Made by a program: the position numbers and the translations under genes. Below are positions 1 through 12,984 of a DNA stretch of 64,000 nt, piece by piece. Under the pieces are notes generated by a model. It saw only the letters and a program-made list of their open reading frames with translations. It did not search any database and was not told the origin of the DNA. Position 1 is the stretch's first letter, and each line of letters starts with the position of its first letter. Origin of the DNA: Chromobotia macracanthus (lineage: Eukaryota > Chordata > Actinopteri > Cypriniformes > Botiidae); NCBI GenBank assembly GCA_036877525.1, contig JAZGTH010000009.1, positions 3,179,001 to 3,243,000 of the forward strand, given 5' to 3'.

Positions 1-284
1 GGGAGGGAAGAGGAGGGAATGAGGTATGGTCAGCCTCAAAGCTCTGTTTATGAAACAGCCCAGGGGTGCAAAGATCTCCAATAAAAGTGGATAAGAATAA
101 GACCCACAGCTACAAGAGCATACAGTCATACACAGAGGAAATGAGGAGTAACCGGTGGATCTCTATGATATTTAGATTGGTGTCTTATGATTGTGGTTCA
201 CATAAGGAGAAGGTGATTCATGAACAACTTCTTCATGTGAGGGTGTCCATGCTCCCTTAACCCAGATCTGACCTGGACATTGAA

Positions 285-742
<458 letters not shown>

Positions 743-3700
743 AGTCAGTCACTCTGTTCTGAAAATGAGCAACATCTGTGTTTTTGTGTTATTGATCCTG
801 CAGGTGTATTTTTAAGTTTTGGTGTTTAGCATTTTTCTTGCCTTCATTGTGCCTGTCATTACCTGTTTCCTTGCCTTCAGTTCATTTGCCACATGAACAC
901 AAATTCACTAACATACTGTGCAAAATACCAACATTGTGATGCAATAGAACCACTTTACCACTTTCTAACTCACTTTTTGTTCTCTGTGAGACAAGTGACA
1001 GTGACTAACAGTTGCATGTTAGTAAAGTGAGTAATTCTCAAGAGAAGTGCATACATTTCAGTACTTATACAATATAGTGTGTGTCACATTATAAATAAGC
1101 CTATACATCTTACACTTTTCCACCTATTCATGTTATTTTAACTCACTTCCCATCAACTCACTTTTTGGTTGGGGTGTGTGAGATGTTGGGTGATAGATAA
1201 AGGCAACCTGTTTTTTGGGTAAAATGCTTAGTTTGGACTTTAGCCAGATTACAGACTTGTTAGCACATGTTTTTGGAAAAGAGGTTTCAGGGTTTTCTGT
1301 GGTTAAATGGAAGTGCTTAAATGTGTCTGTGCTGTGTGCATCGTTTAGTAAAAGTAACCTGGTGTTCAGTGCTATGTGTTTAAAAATGTTGCCCAAGTTC
1401 TGGTCACATTCTGGATTTTGTGTTCAGTCAAGCATTTAAAGCTGCAATCTGTAACTTTGCCCCTCTACCTCCATCTCTGTTTGAATCATAACATTGCAGG
1501 GGACTTATTCTTAACGTGAATGACAAGTCAAATTCTATCAAGTCAAACGTGAATGACAAGTATCTGCATTTTCTAAACTAGCTTCTAAAATTACATTTAA
1601 GTTAATGTAAAGGTGCTACGGTTTATCACAATTCTTTCTTATTTCCCTGTATTTCACCCTCAGGCACACCCACCAACACTTAAAGGGGTCAGAGCCCAGA
1701 GCCTACAGATTTCCAATCTAGAGCTTCTGGTGAAGACCCGAGTCTGAGTTTTAAAATGTAACACAAAAAATATTGCCATTGATTATTTTTTTTTAGTGAC
1801 CTATACTTCCAGAACGTATTTAAGTTTGCACATTATTTGCTTATGAATGTGGTCTTACGTTGTAATCATCACCCTGTTATTTTTAGTGTTGTTGTTAGAA
1901 AAAATACTAAAGATCTCTGTCAAAACAGCATTTTACATCCATCCATCTTTTTTATTTGTGTCTCAGTTTAACCTAGAGGAGACTGGTGGATGTTTAAACC
2001 TGATTGGTCAGCTAGTAGATGCGGGGCTACATAATTTGTGTCTCGCAGGTAAGGTAAAGTTATTTCACATCTTATTACACTCAGCCTCTCTGTTTTTCTC
2101 GTGTCATTTCCTCTCTCTCTCCTTCCCTCTTACCCACATCCTCTCTCTTTTCCTCTGGGCCGGCTCTCACTACTTTTACACTGTGGTGCTCATTCTAAGG
2201 ATTGTGGGGTTTTGTTAGGTTGAAAATTAGTAATCTAGTTTAATATGGGTAATGTTTAAGAATTGTCTATTGAAACCCATTTTGTTTAGTCACATATTGG
2301 GCTCTGTAGTTAATACAATACTTGTGTATGTACACATGTAAGGATCAAGGTTAACATTGTAGTCAAACATCACTATTGTATGACTTAATCTAATTATGAT
2401 TGCCATGTAACAACCATCTATGTTGTAATAATGTCTATGACAGCACTGCTTCTTCCTCATTTTATTGTCTCATTTCCTTTATTGAAATAAGGGACGATTT
2501 ATAAACACTGGGTTCATTCCTCTAGTTGTTACTCTTTGGTCTGTTGTGAGAGGCCAGGGCCCATATATGTACAAGATCACATATCAGGAATGCTGTCTCT
2601 GGATCAGTGCTGCTCAGCACTCCTTGGCTTAAACCCCAGTAAACAATGTGAAAATCTGATCCTAAATCAGCACTTTGCACAAATACATGCTGCTGGATCT
2701 TTGGGGGCAGACTTCCTCCCTGTGGTCTGAAGAAAATCAATATCTGTGGTTCTGGCTGAAACATTTATCAAAATCATCTGATAAAAAGCACCTTGATCTG
2801 AGGAAACGAAGGACCTTGTGACGTCAGCCTTATACTGAGAAGATTTGTATGTGATTGCTGTGTTAATAAAAGAGAACCAGATTTTAAAAAAGCAGTGGCA
2901 CAAACTGGGGTGGAGGGCTTATACATTTTGTATTAAAGCAGATTGGTTTCTTAATTGGGTCTCCTTCCCCCACAGGGCCCCCGGCTGACTGCAGCCATGG
3001 CCTGGACAGATGGTGGAGTGAGCTAAACGTGGTGGGGTTGGTCACCGTGACTGATTGTCTTGCTGGGCCATACTCCCCTTGTATATCTATCCATCTATCT
3101 GACTGTTTACTGTGCACTGTTGGAGCTGGCAACAGATGCTGGACTGGAGACAGGGTGTGGATCGGGGGAAGGTTGTGTATATGTTTTTTGGAGAGGGTGA
3201 TGAAGGAAGTGGTGTTGGATAGAAAAACAAACAACAGAAACTAAGAGGAGGACTTTATGGACAGTTGGAGGGACTGGAGGCTGGAGAAACAAAGGAGGCG
3301 TTAGAAATCAATGCAAATAGCAGATGCACCAATAACTGTGTTAATCAATAGAATACATATGCAGGGATGCTTATTCCTGGTGTTAACTTGCAGACTGGCC
3401 CTCATTGTGCTCTCCTGTGTCCACCTTCTCTCCAACATTATCCCTAAAAGGGACATGGCCCCCAACAGTGTAAACACTGCATTGTCTTTGTCAACACTGT
3501 AAATGTACTTTAACAATTTATGTTGTCAAGTATGCAAATATTTACTGGATTAAACATTTTGTACAGAGGAGAGTTATGGAATGATATGCTGAAAGTAGCA
3601 CAGTAGAATGCTACCTCAGGATCGTTTATATGAATTTAAAGTGTTTTTGCCATAGATATTTGTAGATGTGCGGTCCCCATCGATAAAATGCCCTCATACT

Positions 3701-6700
3701 CTACATGTATTTTAAGTAGACAGAGAGAACACAGCATGACCTCATCTGGAGTATCTGGTGTGCAATGTGGAGCTGTTTTTCTCAAAGCCGTTTTAGGGGG
3801 ATTAGGGATATATGATTGTGTATCTCCTCTGAGGACCCCTTGTTGGACTGGTTTGAAGTGCACTATCCAGCTGACCCTGCCCAGCCCGAACACAGTGCTA
3901 ATGTATGTCTGAAACCCAGCCAGGAGTGAGCTGTTTCAAAAGTCGTGCTCACTCCGGTTCTGACCTACTTTTGGACACTCCTTAGTATTGCTCTTTTCTC
4001 TCTCCATCAGGGCTTTCCTTCTCTGGACCACAGCCAGTGTTCCATACTGCCTGTCTATATTGTCTACAGCTTTCTAGGCTTGCTGTACTATAAAACTCTG
4101 GTGTCAAATTATGCAGCTATCTTTATCTCATAGCCATATGGAGACTAAAGCATTCTATGATGTCTCATTGCTTGTGATGAAGACGATGATGATGGTGATT
4201 TCTCCTGACTGGTATGGAGAGTTTGGGTTCGTTTATTTTCCCGCTTGTGATGCAGTACACCAGCTCAGAACATTTTTATCATCAGTGTCTATAGAAGGCA
4301 ATCTGTGTGTCTGTTGTTGAACTGTTTAGTTTTACTTTGCACAGGTGTATGTGAGATAACATCTTATCAGAAGAGAACTGCAAACTGGAAATCTGGAGAA
4401 CCAATGAAATGATGCCAGAGTTTTATGTCATCGATTTTGATGCTCTTATGCCATTGAAAATATGATGACATTACAGTGTAGTGTTAACTAAAACAGAGTC
4501 TGAAACAGGTGGACGAAAAAAAAAGTGCATGATTTGGCAGATACAGGTTGATCAGTCCCTCTGTGTGTATGAACGTGTGTAGTTTCACATTCTTTGACAG
4601 ATCTCATTTTCCAGCTAGTTATACTTAGCTGACAGCATGGTTTTCTGCTGTTATAGATTAGATGCATCACGCTTCACTAAATACAAGTTAGACATAACAC
4701 ATCAGTAGAACATATTTTTAAAATCTACTCTTTACACTGCAGATTACCCAGTGTACATCAATGTCATGTTAGATGTCCAGCAGGCTATTGTCGTATTTTT
4801 CTATCAAGGGCTAGATTGAGCTGTTGCAGGGCAATACTGTTTATTTATATGGAATACACAAATTAAAAAGTGAATGTAGCTTCAGTACACAAAGTGCTGT
4901 ATATTTTATTAGTGTTATGCTTTCAAAGCATTAACCAACCCTGTGCATATGTATTTATCCGAATAGTTGTCTCCTGTGGACCCAAATCCTGTCTCTCTAC
5001 TTTTATTAATTCCATAAGGAGGCTTTGGCCTGATTATGTGCGTGTGTGCGTGGCTGAAACAGTACAGCCAAATGTCTTTGATATCTCTATTGTTTGGAAA
5101 CTAAGAGTAGCAGGGGGTGCAGATTGCAGAGCAGATATTTCTGTGGTTTTAAATGAATCAAAAATACTCGGCAGCCTTCCAAAAACTCTGGAAACACTGA
5201 CCAGTAATTATAAAGGTTCTCCGAGTCCTTGGAGTTAGGGCTGGAAAGAAATAAGTCAAAGAGTTCATTCAGGGCACTGATTACAGATGCTGGTTTTTAA
5301 CAGACTACAGAAACAAGGGGTGAGCTGGTGCTCTTATGCATTCAGATGCATTTGCCCACAGAACTCGATCCTTTACCGCTGTTCCAGAGAGCTGCATGTA
5401 AATTCATGATGCCCTTTAATTATAAATCTGCTTGTCCTGCAGGTGGTGTGCAGAACACCACCAGACCTACTGTTTTGTTTTTTGTATTTTGCCAATGAGG
5501 CGATTTAGTAATGAGGTGTTTCATTATGGCACCCAGATTCTTGCTGCAAATCTTGCCTTTCCACTGAGAGCTGAAGAAAACATTTTCAGTGGTAACAAGA
5601 AAACGCCTTAGCGCTGATGATTGACACTTAAACACATTCTATGAGATTCACAGACCTTCCACAGAGCTTGAGTTCAGCTTATGTGTTGCCCCGACTAAAA
5701 CGTTTCTGTACGAATGCCACGCTCATAAGAGGAAGCAATCTTCCCTGGCTACCAGGCTCTTTAGTTCATTAGAGCTCTGTTTTTTAAAGCTACCCTCCTC
5801 AGAGTTACTAGTTGCCAGCACGTGGCCTCTGCCCTGCTTCTGAGATCTGCTGCCACAGATTTCTTTTGTTTTGACAGGAGTGTCTGGAGCTGAGGAGAGA
5901 TGAATATTCTAATCAAAGTTTAGATACATTTACTCTGACTGTGGTTAACTTCAGACAAAATATATTTTTATTCCTGTCTCTCTGTTACTACCCACAATTT
6001 GTATATTTCATATACCTTTCAACAGAACTGAGTTGAATGACTCCACCTGCCAGGAGTCAATTAGCGTATTGCGGCCTCCTTGGTTCAGATGACTTTGCGC
6101 TTGGCAGATATTTGAGGTATTTAATTTTTTGACAGGATTGGAGTGTTTCACAATTTATAGGCGTTTATTTTTTGTTTTAAACGCCTTTCAGCTCTTCTGG
6201 GGTATCTCTCTAAAGACTCTGAACTCATCTAGAATATCTCCCCATGCATCCTCCTCACGTCTGCATTGTATTATGCAGTTAAAATGCGTTTAATCTTTTA
6301 GTTCTGGGACATGCACCTTTATTCGCTCATCACCTCATCATGCATCTCAGTAATGAGGCAAAGTTTGAGTCTGGCCTTTGTTATTTACCTTACTTTAATA
6401 TTATGAACAAGTAAACTTATAAGGTCTTTGTTGTCATAACTTATTTATGATGCCACAAAAAGTGTTACAGTGTACATATTTTATCAAATCATCTGTAAAC
6501 TAACATAAAAAAAAACCTCAACTGAGAAAGTTTTACAGGAAAACTAAACTGACAGATAACTGCAGATAAGTACAGTATTGCAAAACTGTTTTCAATATGA
6601 TACGGTGTTGAATGTTGAAGTGTGAGGAATGCAGGCTCTGTGTTGAAACTTCAGCTGATGTAATGACAGTTGTGCTGCAGACATTGGGAGGATTGGATGT

Positions 6701-7391
6701 CTGCACATCAGTTTGATTCTCTTCCTCGTATGATGTCAGTGTATACTGTTGTTTTTGCAGCAAGGCCAAATACATGGATCAGTCTCCAGATACAATATCC
6801 TGCTGACACACGCGAGTTGACTTGGCCACCCACATATGCGTGCACACACAATTCAGTTCTTCAATACAAGAATGCCTTTACTTTGCATTTACTTTAAGGT
6901 AGTGAATTCTGTGTAGATGTGAATTATCTTAATGCGTTGTTGACACACCTGCAGTTCAGTGACCCCGACTGTGTTTTAATAACAGTGTCTGCACTGTGGC
7001 TATAGAGTTTCTAACTTTTTGAGACCCTTTTAGAGTTATGGCTCGTAATTAATTCATATGTAGATGACTTATTTTCCGAAAATGTTCCTCTTTGCCTTAA
7101 TACTTGTTCACTTTCCAGCTGTGCAAGGAATAGTTTAAAACATCACACGTTATTGTGTAACTTTCTTATGAAGAGTTGCCAGATGAATCAAATCGAACTA
7201 TTTTGCAAAGACTCTTTGGTTAACTTTGGTTAGTTAGTCTAAAAATAAATCTAGACTGTGTTTTCATACACTGACAAGCAGCTGTAATACTGAAACAATA
7301 TTTTTAGTTTCCCCTACAGCTGAAATTGCAGAATGAAACACATTGAACTCAATGATGAACTCAATGAGGTTAATAATCACTGAAGCTTTAT
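743..7391. other. Gene-free region upstream of afap1
   Basis: AT-rich sequence with short chance open frames only. I recognise no conserved protein, exon or RNA gene here. It holds one copy of a short dispersed repeat (1439-1497) and a possible conserved non-coding block near 6045-6125. Any gene upstream of afap1 lies outside the window. Confidence 0.6.
1439..1497 (+). repeat. Dispersed repeat, copy 1
   Basis: A segment of about 59 bases beginning AAAGCTGCAATCTGTAAC recurs with few mismatches at 44403-44464 and, inverted and shorter, at 63458-63482. It is probably a fragment of an interspersed element that I cannot name. Confidence 0.6.
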
Positions 7392-7399
7392 GTGAAGTC

Positions 7400-7960
7400 C
7401 TCTCCACTTTCCTCTTACACAGTGAGCAGACAGTACTGTATGTTTTCTTCAGTGTGCATGATTTATGATTTTATTTCAGACAGACGAGGCATTAAGATCA
7501 AACATCTTGGTTATTCCGCTTTCCTTGAAGGCGTTTGCGCACAGATGCGCTGTATCCCGCTTTGGCACTGGAGATCTGGAGCTACAGGGCGGAGAAAAGA
7601 GGGAGAGAAAAGGAAAAGCAAAAGGAAGGAGGTCCCACTTTTTGCCGAGCAAGACATGGAGAGAAAGTGAGCGGTTTTCTCCTCGCAGCTCCCCATCGAA
7701 GGCACAGCGGTTCGCGGGGGGATCGCGGCGCGTTGAACGCGGTGCGTCGGGACGCAGGAGCGACAGTCGAGGAAAGTTTTAATAGAAAATTCATCACCGA
7801 AGCTCTGCCGGTGATTCATTAAAACAGGAGAAGGACGGAGAACCGGAGACCGACGGACTGTTAATGAAACACGGACGCACGGCGGTCACATCGTCCTTTA
7901 TCCAGTTAGATGCGCTCGGCTTGAGGATGCGCAGCGACCCCTCACTGTTCGCCTCCAGGG
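7400..7960 (+). promoter_or_regulatory. afap1: afap1 promoter-proximal GC-rich region and exon 1 (5' UTR)
   Basis: GC content and CpG frequency rise sharply from about 7530 in otherwise AT-rich DNA, as in a CpG-island promoter. The stretch ends in a strong donor (GGG followed by GTGAGT at 7961). Spliced to the acceptor at 18509 it places two bases before the AFAP1 ATG, so this is the best candidate first exon. The transcription start cannot be fixed by eye. A four-codon upstream frame (MERK) starts at 7656, and an ATG in frame with AFAP1 lies at 7864. Confidence 0.65.
7864..7960 (+). CDS. afap1: Possible in-frame N-terminal extension of AFAP1
   Basis: An ATG at 7864 opens 32 codons plus one base up to the donor. 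Joined to exon 2, the split codon becomes GCG and is followed directly by the canonical AFAP1 ATG in the same frame, adding 33 residues. The nearest in-frame upstream stop is TAG at 7783-7785. The 7864 context is weak (T at -3, A at +4), whereas the canonical ATG has G at -3 and G at +4. The canonical start is therefore preferred and the extension is only a possibility. Confidence 0.3.
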
Positions 7961-8129
7961 GTGAGTGTCGGGCGGCCGCGGACCTCCGTCATTATCACCG
8001 CGTGTTAAAGTCTGCTAAACTTATCAAAACGTGTCGGTTTGTCTTTGTACGTTTTCTGATCTTCCACAAGAGTTTATTTAGATCTGCGTTCGCTCTGTGA
8101 TATCCCCAAGAGTGAAGAGAAAGTGTCTG

Positions 8130-11100
8130 TTACTACACATTACTGCACATTACTAACATTACTACACATTACTAACATTACTCCACATTACTAACATTAC
8201 TATACATTACTAACATTACTGCACATTACTAACATTACTAACATTACTGCACATTACTGCACATTACTGCACATTACTGCACATTACTCCACATTACTAA
8301 CATTACTGCACATTACTAACATTACTAACATTACTGCACATTACTACACATTACTACACATTACTAACATTACTGCACATTACTAACATTACTAACATTA
8401 CTGCACATTACTACACATTACTACACATTACTACACATTACTGCACATTACTGCACATTACTACACATTACTACACATTACTACACATTACTAACATTAC
8501 TGCACATTACTACACATTACTAACATTACTGCACATTACTGCACATTACTGCACATTACTAACATTACTAACATTACTGCACATTACTCCACATTACTGC
8601 ACATTACTAACATTACTACACATTACTAACATTACTGCAGATTACTACACATTACTACACATTACAACACATTACTACACATTACTCCACATTACTGCAC
8701 ATTACTGCACATTACTGCACATTACTCCACATTACTGCACATTACTAACATTACTACACATTACTAACATTACTACACATTACTAACATTACTCCACATT
8801 ACTAACATTACTACACATTACTACACATTACTAACATTACTGCACATTACTGCACATTACTGCACATTACTAACATTACTCCACATTACTGCACATTACT
8901 ACACATTACTACACATTACTAACAGTACTACACATTACTACACATTACTGCACATTACTGCACATTACTACACATTACTACACATTACTAACAGTACTAC
9001 ACATTACTAACAGTACTACACATTACTACACATTACTACACATTACTGCACATTACTACACATTACTAACAGTACTACACATTACTAACAGTACTACACA
9101 TTACTGCACATTACTAACATTACTCCACATTACTAACATTACTCCACATTACTAACATTACTGCACATTACTAACATTACTGCACATTACTCCACATTAC
9201 TAACATTACTGCACATTACTCCACATTACTAACATTACTGCACATTACTCCACATTACTGCACATTACTGCACATTACTCCACATTACTAACATTACTAA
9301 CATTACTGCACATTACTCCACATTACTAACATTACTACACATTACTAACATTACTGCACATTACTAACATTACTAACATTACTGCACATTACTACACATT
9401 ACTGCACATTACTCCACATTACTAACATTACTCCACATTACTAACATTACTGCACATTACTCCACATTACTAACATTACTCCACATTACTAACATTACTG
9501 CACATTACTAACATTACTCCACATTACTACACATTACTGCACATTACTAACATTACTAACATTACTGCACATTACTCCACATTACTAACATTACTCCACA
9601 TTACTAACATTACTAACATTACTGCACATTACTACACATTACTACACATTACTACACATTACTAACATTACTCCACATTACTCCACATTACTCCACATTA
9701 CTAACATTACTCCACATTACTGCACATTACTACACATTACTGCACATTACTAACATTACTGCACATTACTAACATTACTGCACATTACTAACATTACTCC
9801 ACATTACTACACATTACTAACATTACTGCACATTACTGCACATTACTAACATTACTAACATTACTGCACATTACTGCACATTACTAACATTACTAACATT
9901 ACTAACATTACTGCACATTACTAACATTACTGCACATTACTGCACATTACTGCACATTACTGCACATTACTGCACATGACTAACATTACTGCACATTACT
10001 AACATTACTGCACATTACTGCACATTACTGCACATTACTGCACATTACTGCACATGACTAACATTACTGCACATTACTACACATTACTGCACATTACTAA
10101 CATTACTGCACATTACTAACATTACTGCACATTACTAACATTACTGCACATTACTGCACATTACTAACATTACTGCACATTACTAACATTACTGCACATT
10201 ACTAACATTACTGCACATTACTCCACATTACTAACATTACTACACATTACTACACATTACTAACATTACTGCACATTACTAACATTACTATACATTACTG
10301 CACATTACTAACATTACTGCACATTACTGCACACTACTACACATTACTGCACATTACTGCACATTACTAACATTACTCCACATTACTAACATTACTCCAC
10401 ATTACTAACATTACTGCACATTACTGCACATTACTACACATTACTGCACATTACTGCACATTACTACACATAACTAACATTACTGCACATTACTGCACAT
10501 TACTGCACATTACTACACATTACTAACATTACTACACATTACTACACATTACTAACATTACTGCACATTACTGCACATTACTGCACATTACTGCACATTA
10601 CTAACATTACTAACATTACTGCACATTACTCCACATTACTGCACATTACTAACATTACTACACATTACTAACATTACTGCAGATTACTACACATTACTAC
10701 ACATTACAACACATTACTACACATTACTAACATTACTGCACATTACTGCACATTACTAACATTACTACACATTACTAACATTACTAACATTACTGCACAT
10801 TACTACACATTACTACACATTACTAACATTACTACACATTACTACACATTACTAACATTACTCACATTACTAACATTACTGCACATTACTACACATTACT
10901 AACATTACTGCACATTACTAACATTACTAACATTACTGCACATTACTACACATTACTACACATTACTACACATTACTAACATTATACATAGCACATTACT
11001 ACACATTACTAACATTACTACACATTACTACACATTACTACACATTACTAACATTACTGCACATTACTACACATTACTACACATTACTACACATTACTAC

Positions 11101-12984
11101 ACATTACTACACATTACTAACATTACTGCACATTACTGCACATTACTACACATTACTACACATTACTAACATTACTGCACATTACTACACATTACTACAC
11201 ATTACTAACATTACTGCACATTACTACACATTACTAACATTACTGCACATTACTACACATTACTAACATTACTGCACATTACTACACATTACTACACATT
11301 ACTAACATTACTAACATTACTGCACATTACTACACATTACTACACATTACTAACATTACTGCACATTACTACACATTACTAACATTACTGCACATTACTG
11401 CACATTACTACACATTACTACACATTACTAACATTACTGCACATTACTACACATTACTAACATTACTACACATTACTACACATTACTACACATTACTAAC
11501 ATTACTACACATTACTGCACATTACTACACATTACTAACATTACTACACATTACTAACATTACTCCACATTACTGCACATTACTGTACATTACTAACATT
11601 ACTAACATTACTAACATTACTACACATTACTAACATTACTACACATTACTAACATTACTAACATTACTACACATTACTAACATTACTGCACATTACTACA
11701 CATTACTACACATTACTACACATTACTACACATTACTAACATTACTGCACATTACTCCACATTACTAACATTACTGCACATTACTACACATTACTGCACA
11801 TTACTAACATTACTCCACATTACTCCACATTACTAACATTACTACACATTACTACACATTACTACACATTACTAACATCACTAACATTACTACACATTAC
11901 TAACATTACTACACATTACTGCACATTACTCCACATTACTACACATTACTGCACATTACTGCACATTACTGCACATTACTGCACATTACTAACATTACTC
12001 CACATTACTCCACATTACTAGCATTACTACACATTACTGCACATTACTACACATTACTAACATTACTACACATTACTAACATTACTCCACATTACTGCAC
12101 ATTACTGTACATTACTAACATTACTAACATTACTAACATTACTACACATTACTAACATTACTACACATTACTAACATTACTAACATTACTACACATTACT
12201 AACATTACTGCACATTACTACACATTACTACACATTACTACACATTACTACACATTACTAACATTACTGCACATTACTCCACATTACTAACATTACTGCA
12301 CATTACTACACATTACTGCACATTACTAACATTACTCCACATTACTCCACATTACTAACATTACTACACATTACTACACATTACTACACATTACTAACAT
12401 CACTAACATTACTACACATTACTAACATTACTACACATTACTGCACATTACTCCACATTACTACACATTACTGCACATTACTGCACATTACTCCACATTA
12501 CTCCACATTACTGCACATTACTCCACATTACTAACATTGCTGCACATTACTGCACATTACTGCACATTACTACACATTACTGCACATTACTATACATTAC
12601 TACACATTACTGCACATTACTAACATTACTACACATTACTACACATTACTAACATTACTACACATTACTACACATTACTACACATTACTAACATTACTAC
12701 ACATTACTACACATTACTACCATTACTCCACATTACTCCACATTACTAACATTACTACGCATTACTCCACATTACTCCGCATTACTACGCATTACTACGC
12801 ATTACTACGCATTGCTAACATTACTACGCATTACTCCACATTACTACACATTACTACACATTACTAACATTACTAACATTACTAACATTACTCCACATTA
12901 CTAACATTACTCCACATTACTCCACATTACTCCACATTACTATGCATTACTAACATTACTACGCATTACTAACATTACTGCACA
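8130..12984. repeat. 4.9-kb minisatellite in afap1 intron 1
   Basis: Hundreds of tandem 10-mers (ACATTACT followed by AC, GC or CC) are mixed with 9-mers ending in AA. The + strand is very poor in G and in AG dinucleotides. The array starts about 170 bases after the exon 1 donor. Variants such as CAGATTACT, CAGTACTAC, CATGACT and CGCATTACT mark sub-blocks and show later duplications inside the array. The 9-mer to 9- or 10-mer joins create TACTAAC repeatedly. It is not CRISPR: there are no unique spacers. Confidence 0.98.

Noticed and set aside
4870..5238. 122-codon open frame upstream of afap1
   Set aside because: No domain, no splice context and no recognisable homology.
8130..12984. CRISPR-like or satellite gene array
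   Set aside because: Direct tandem repeats without unique spacers in a vertebrate intron; a minisatellite.
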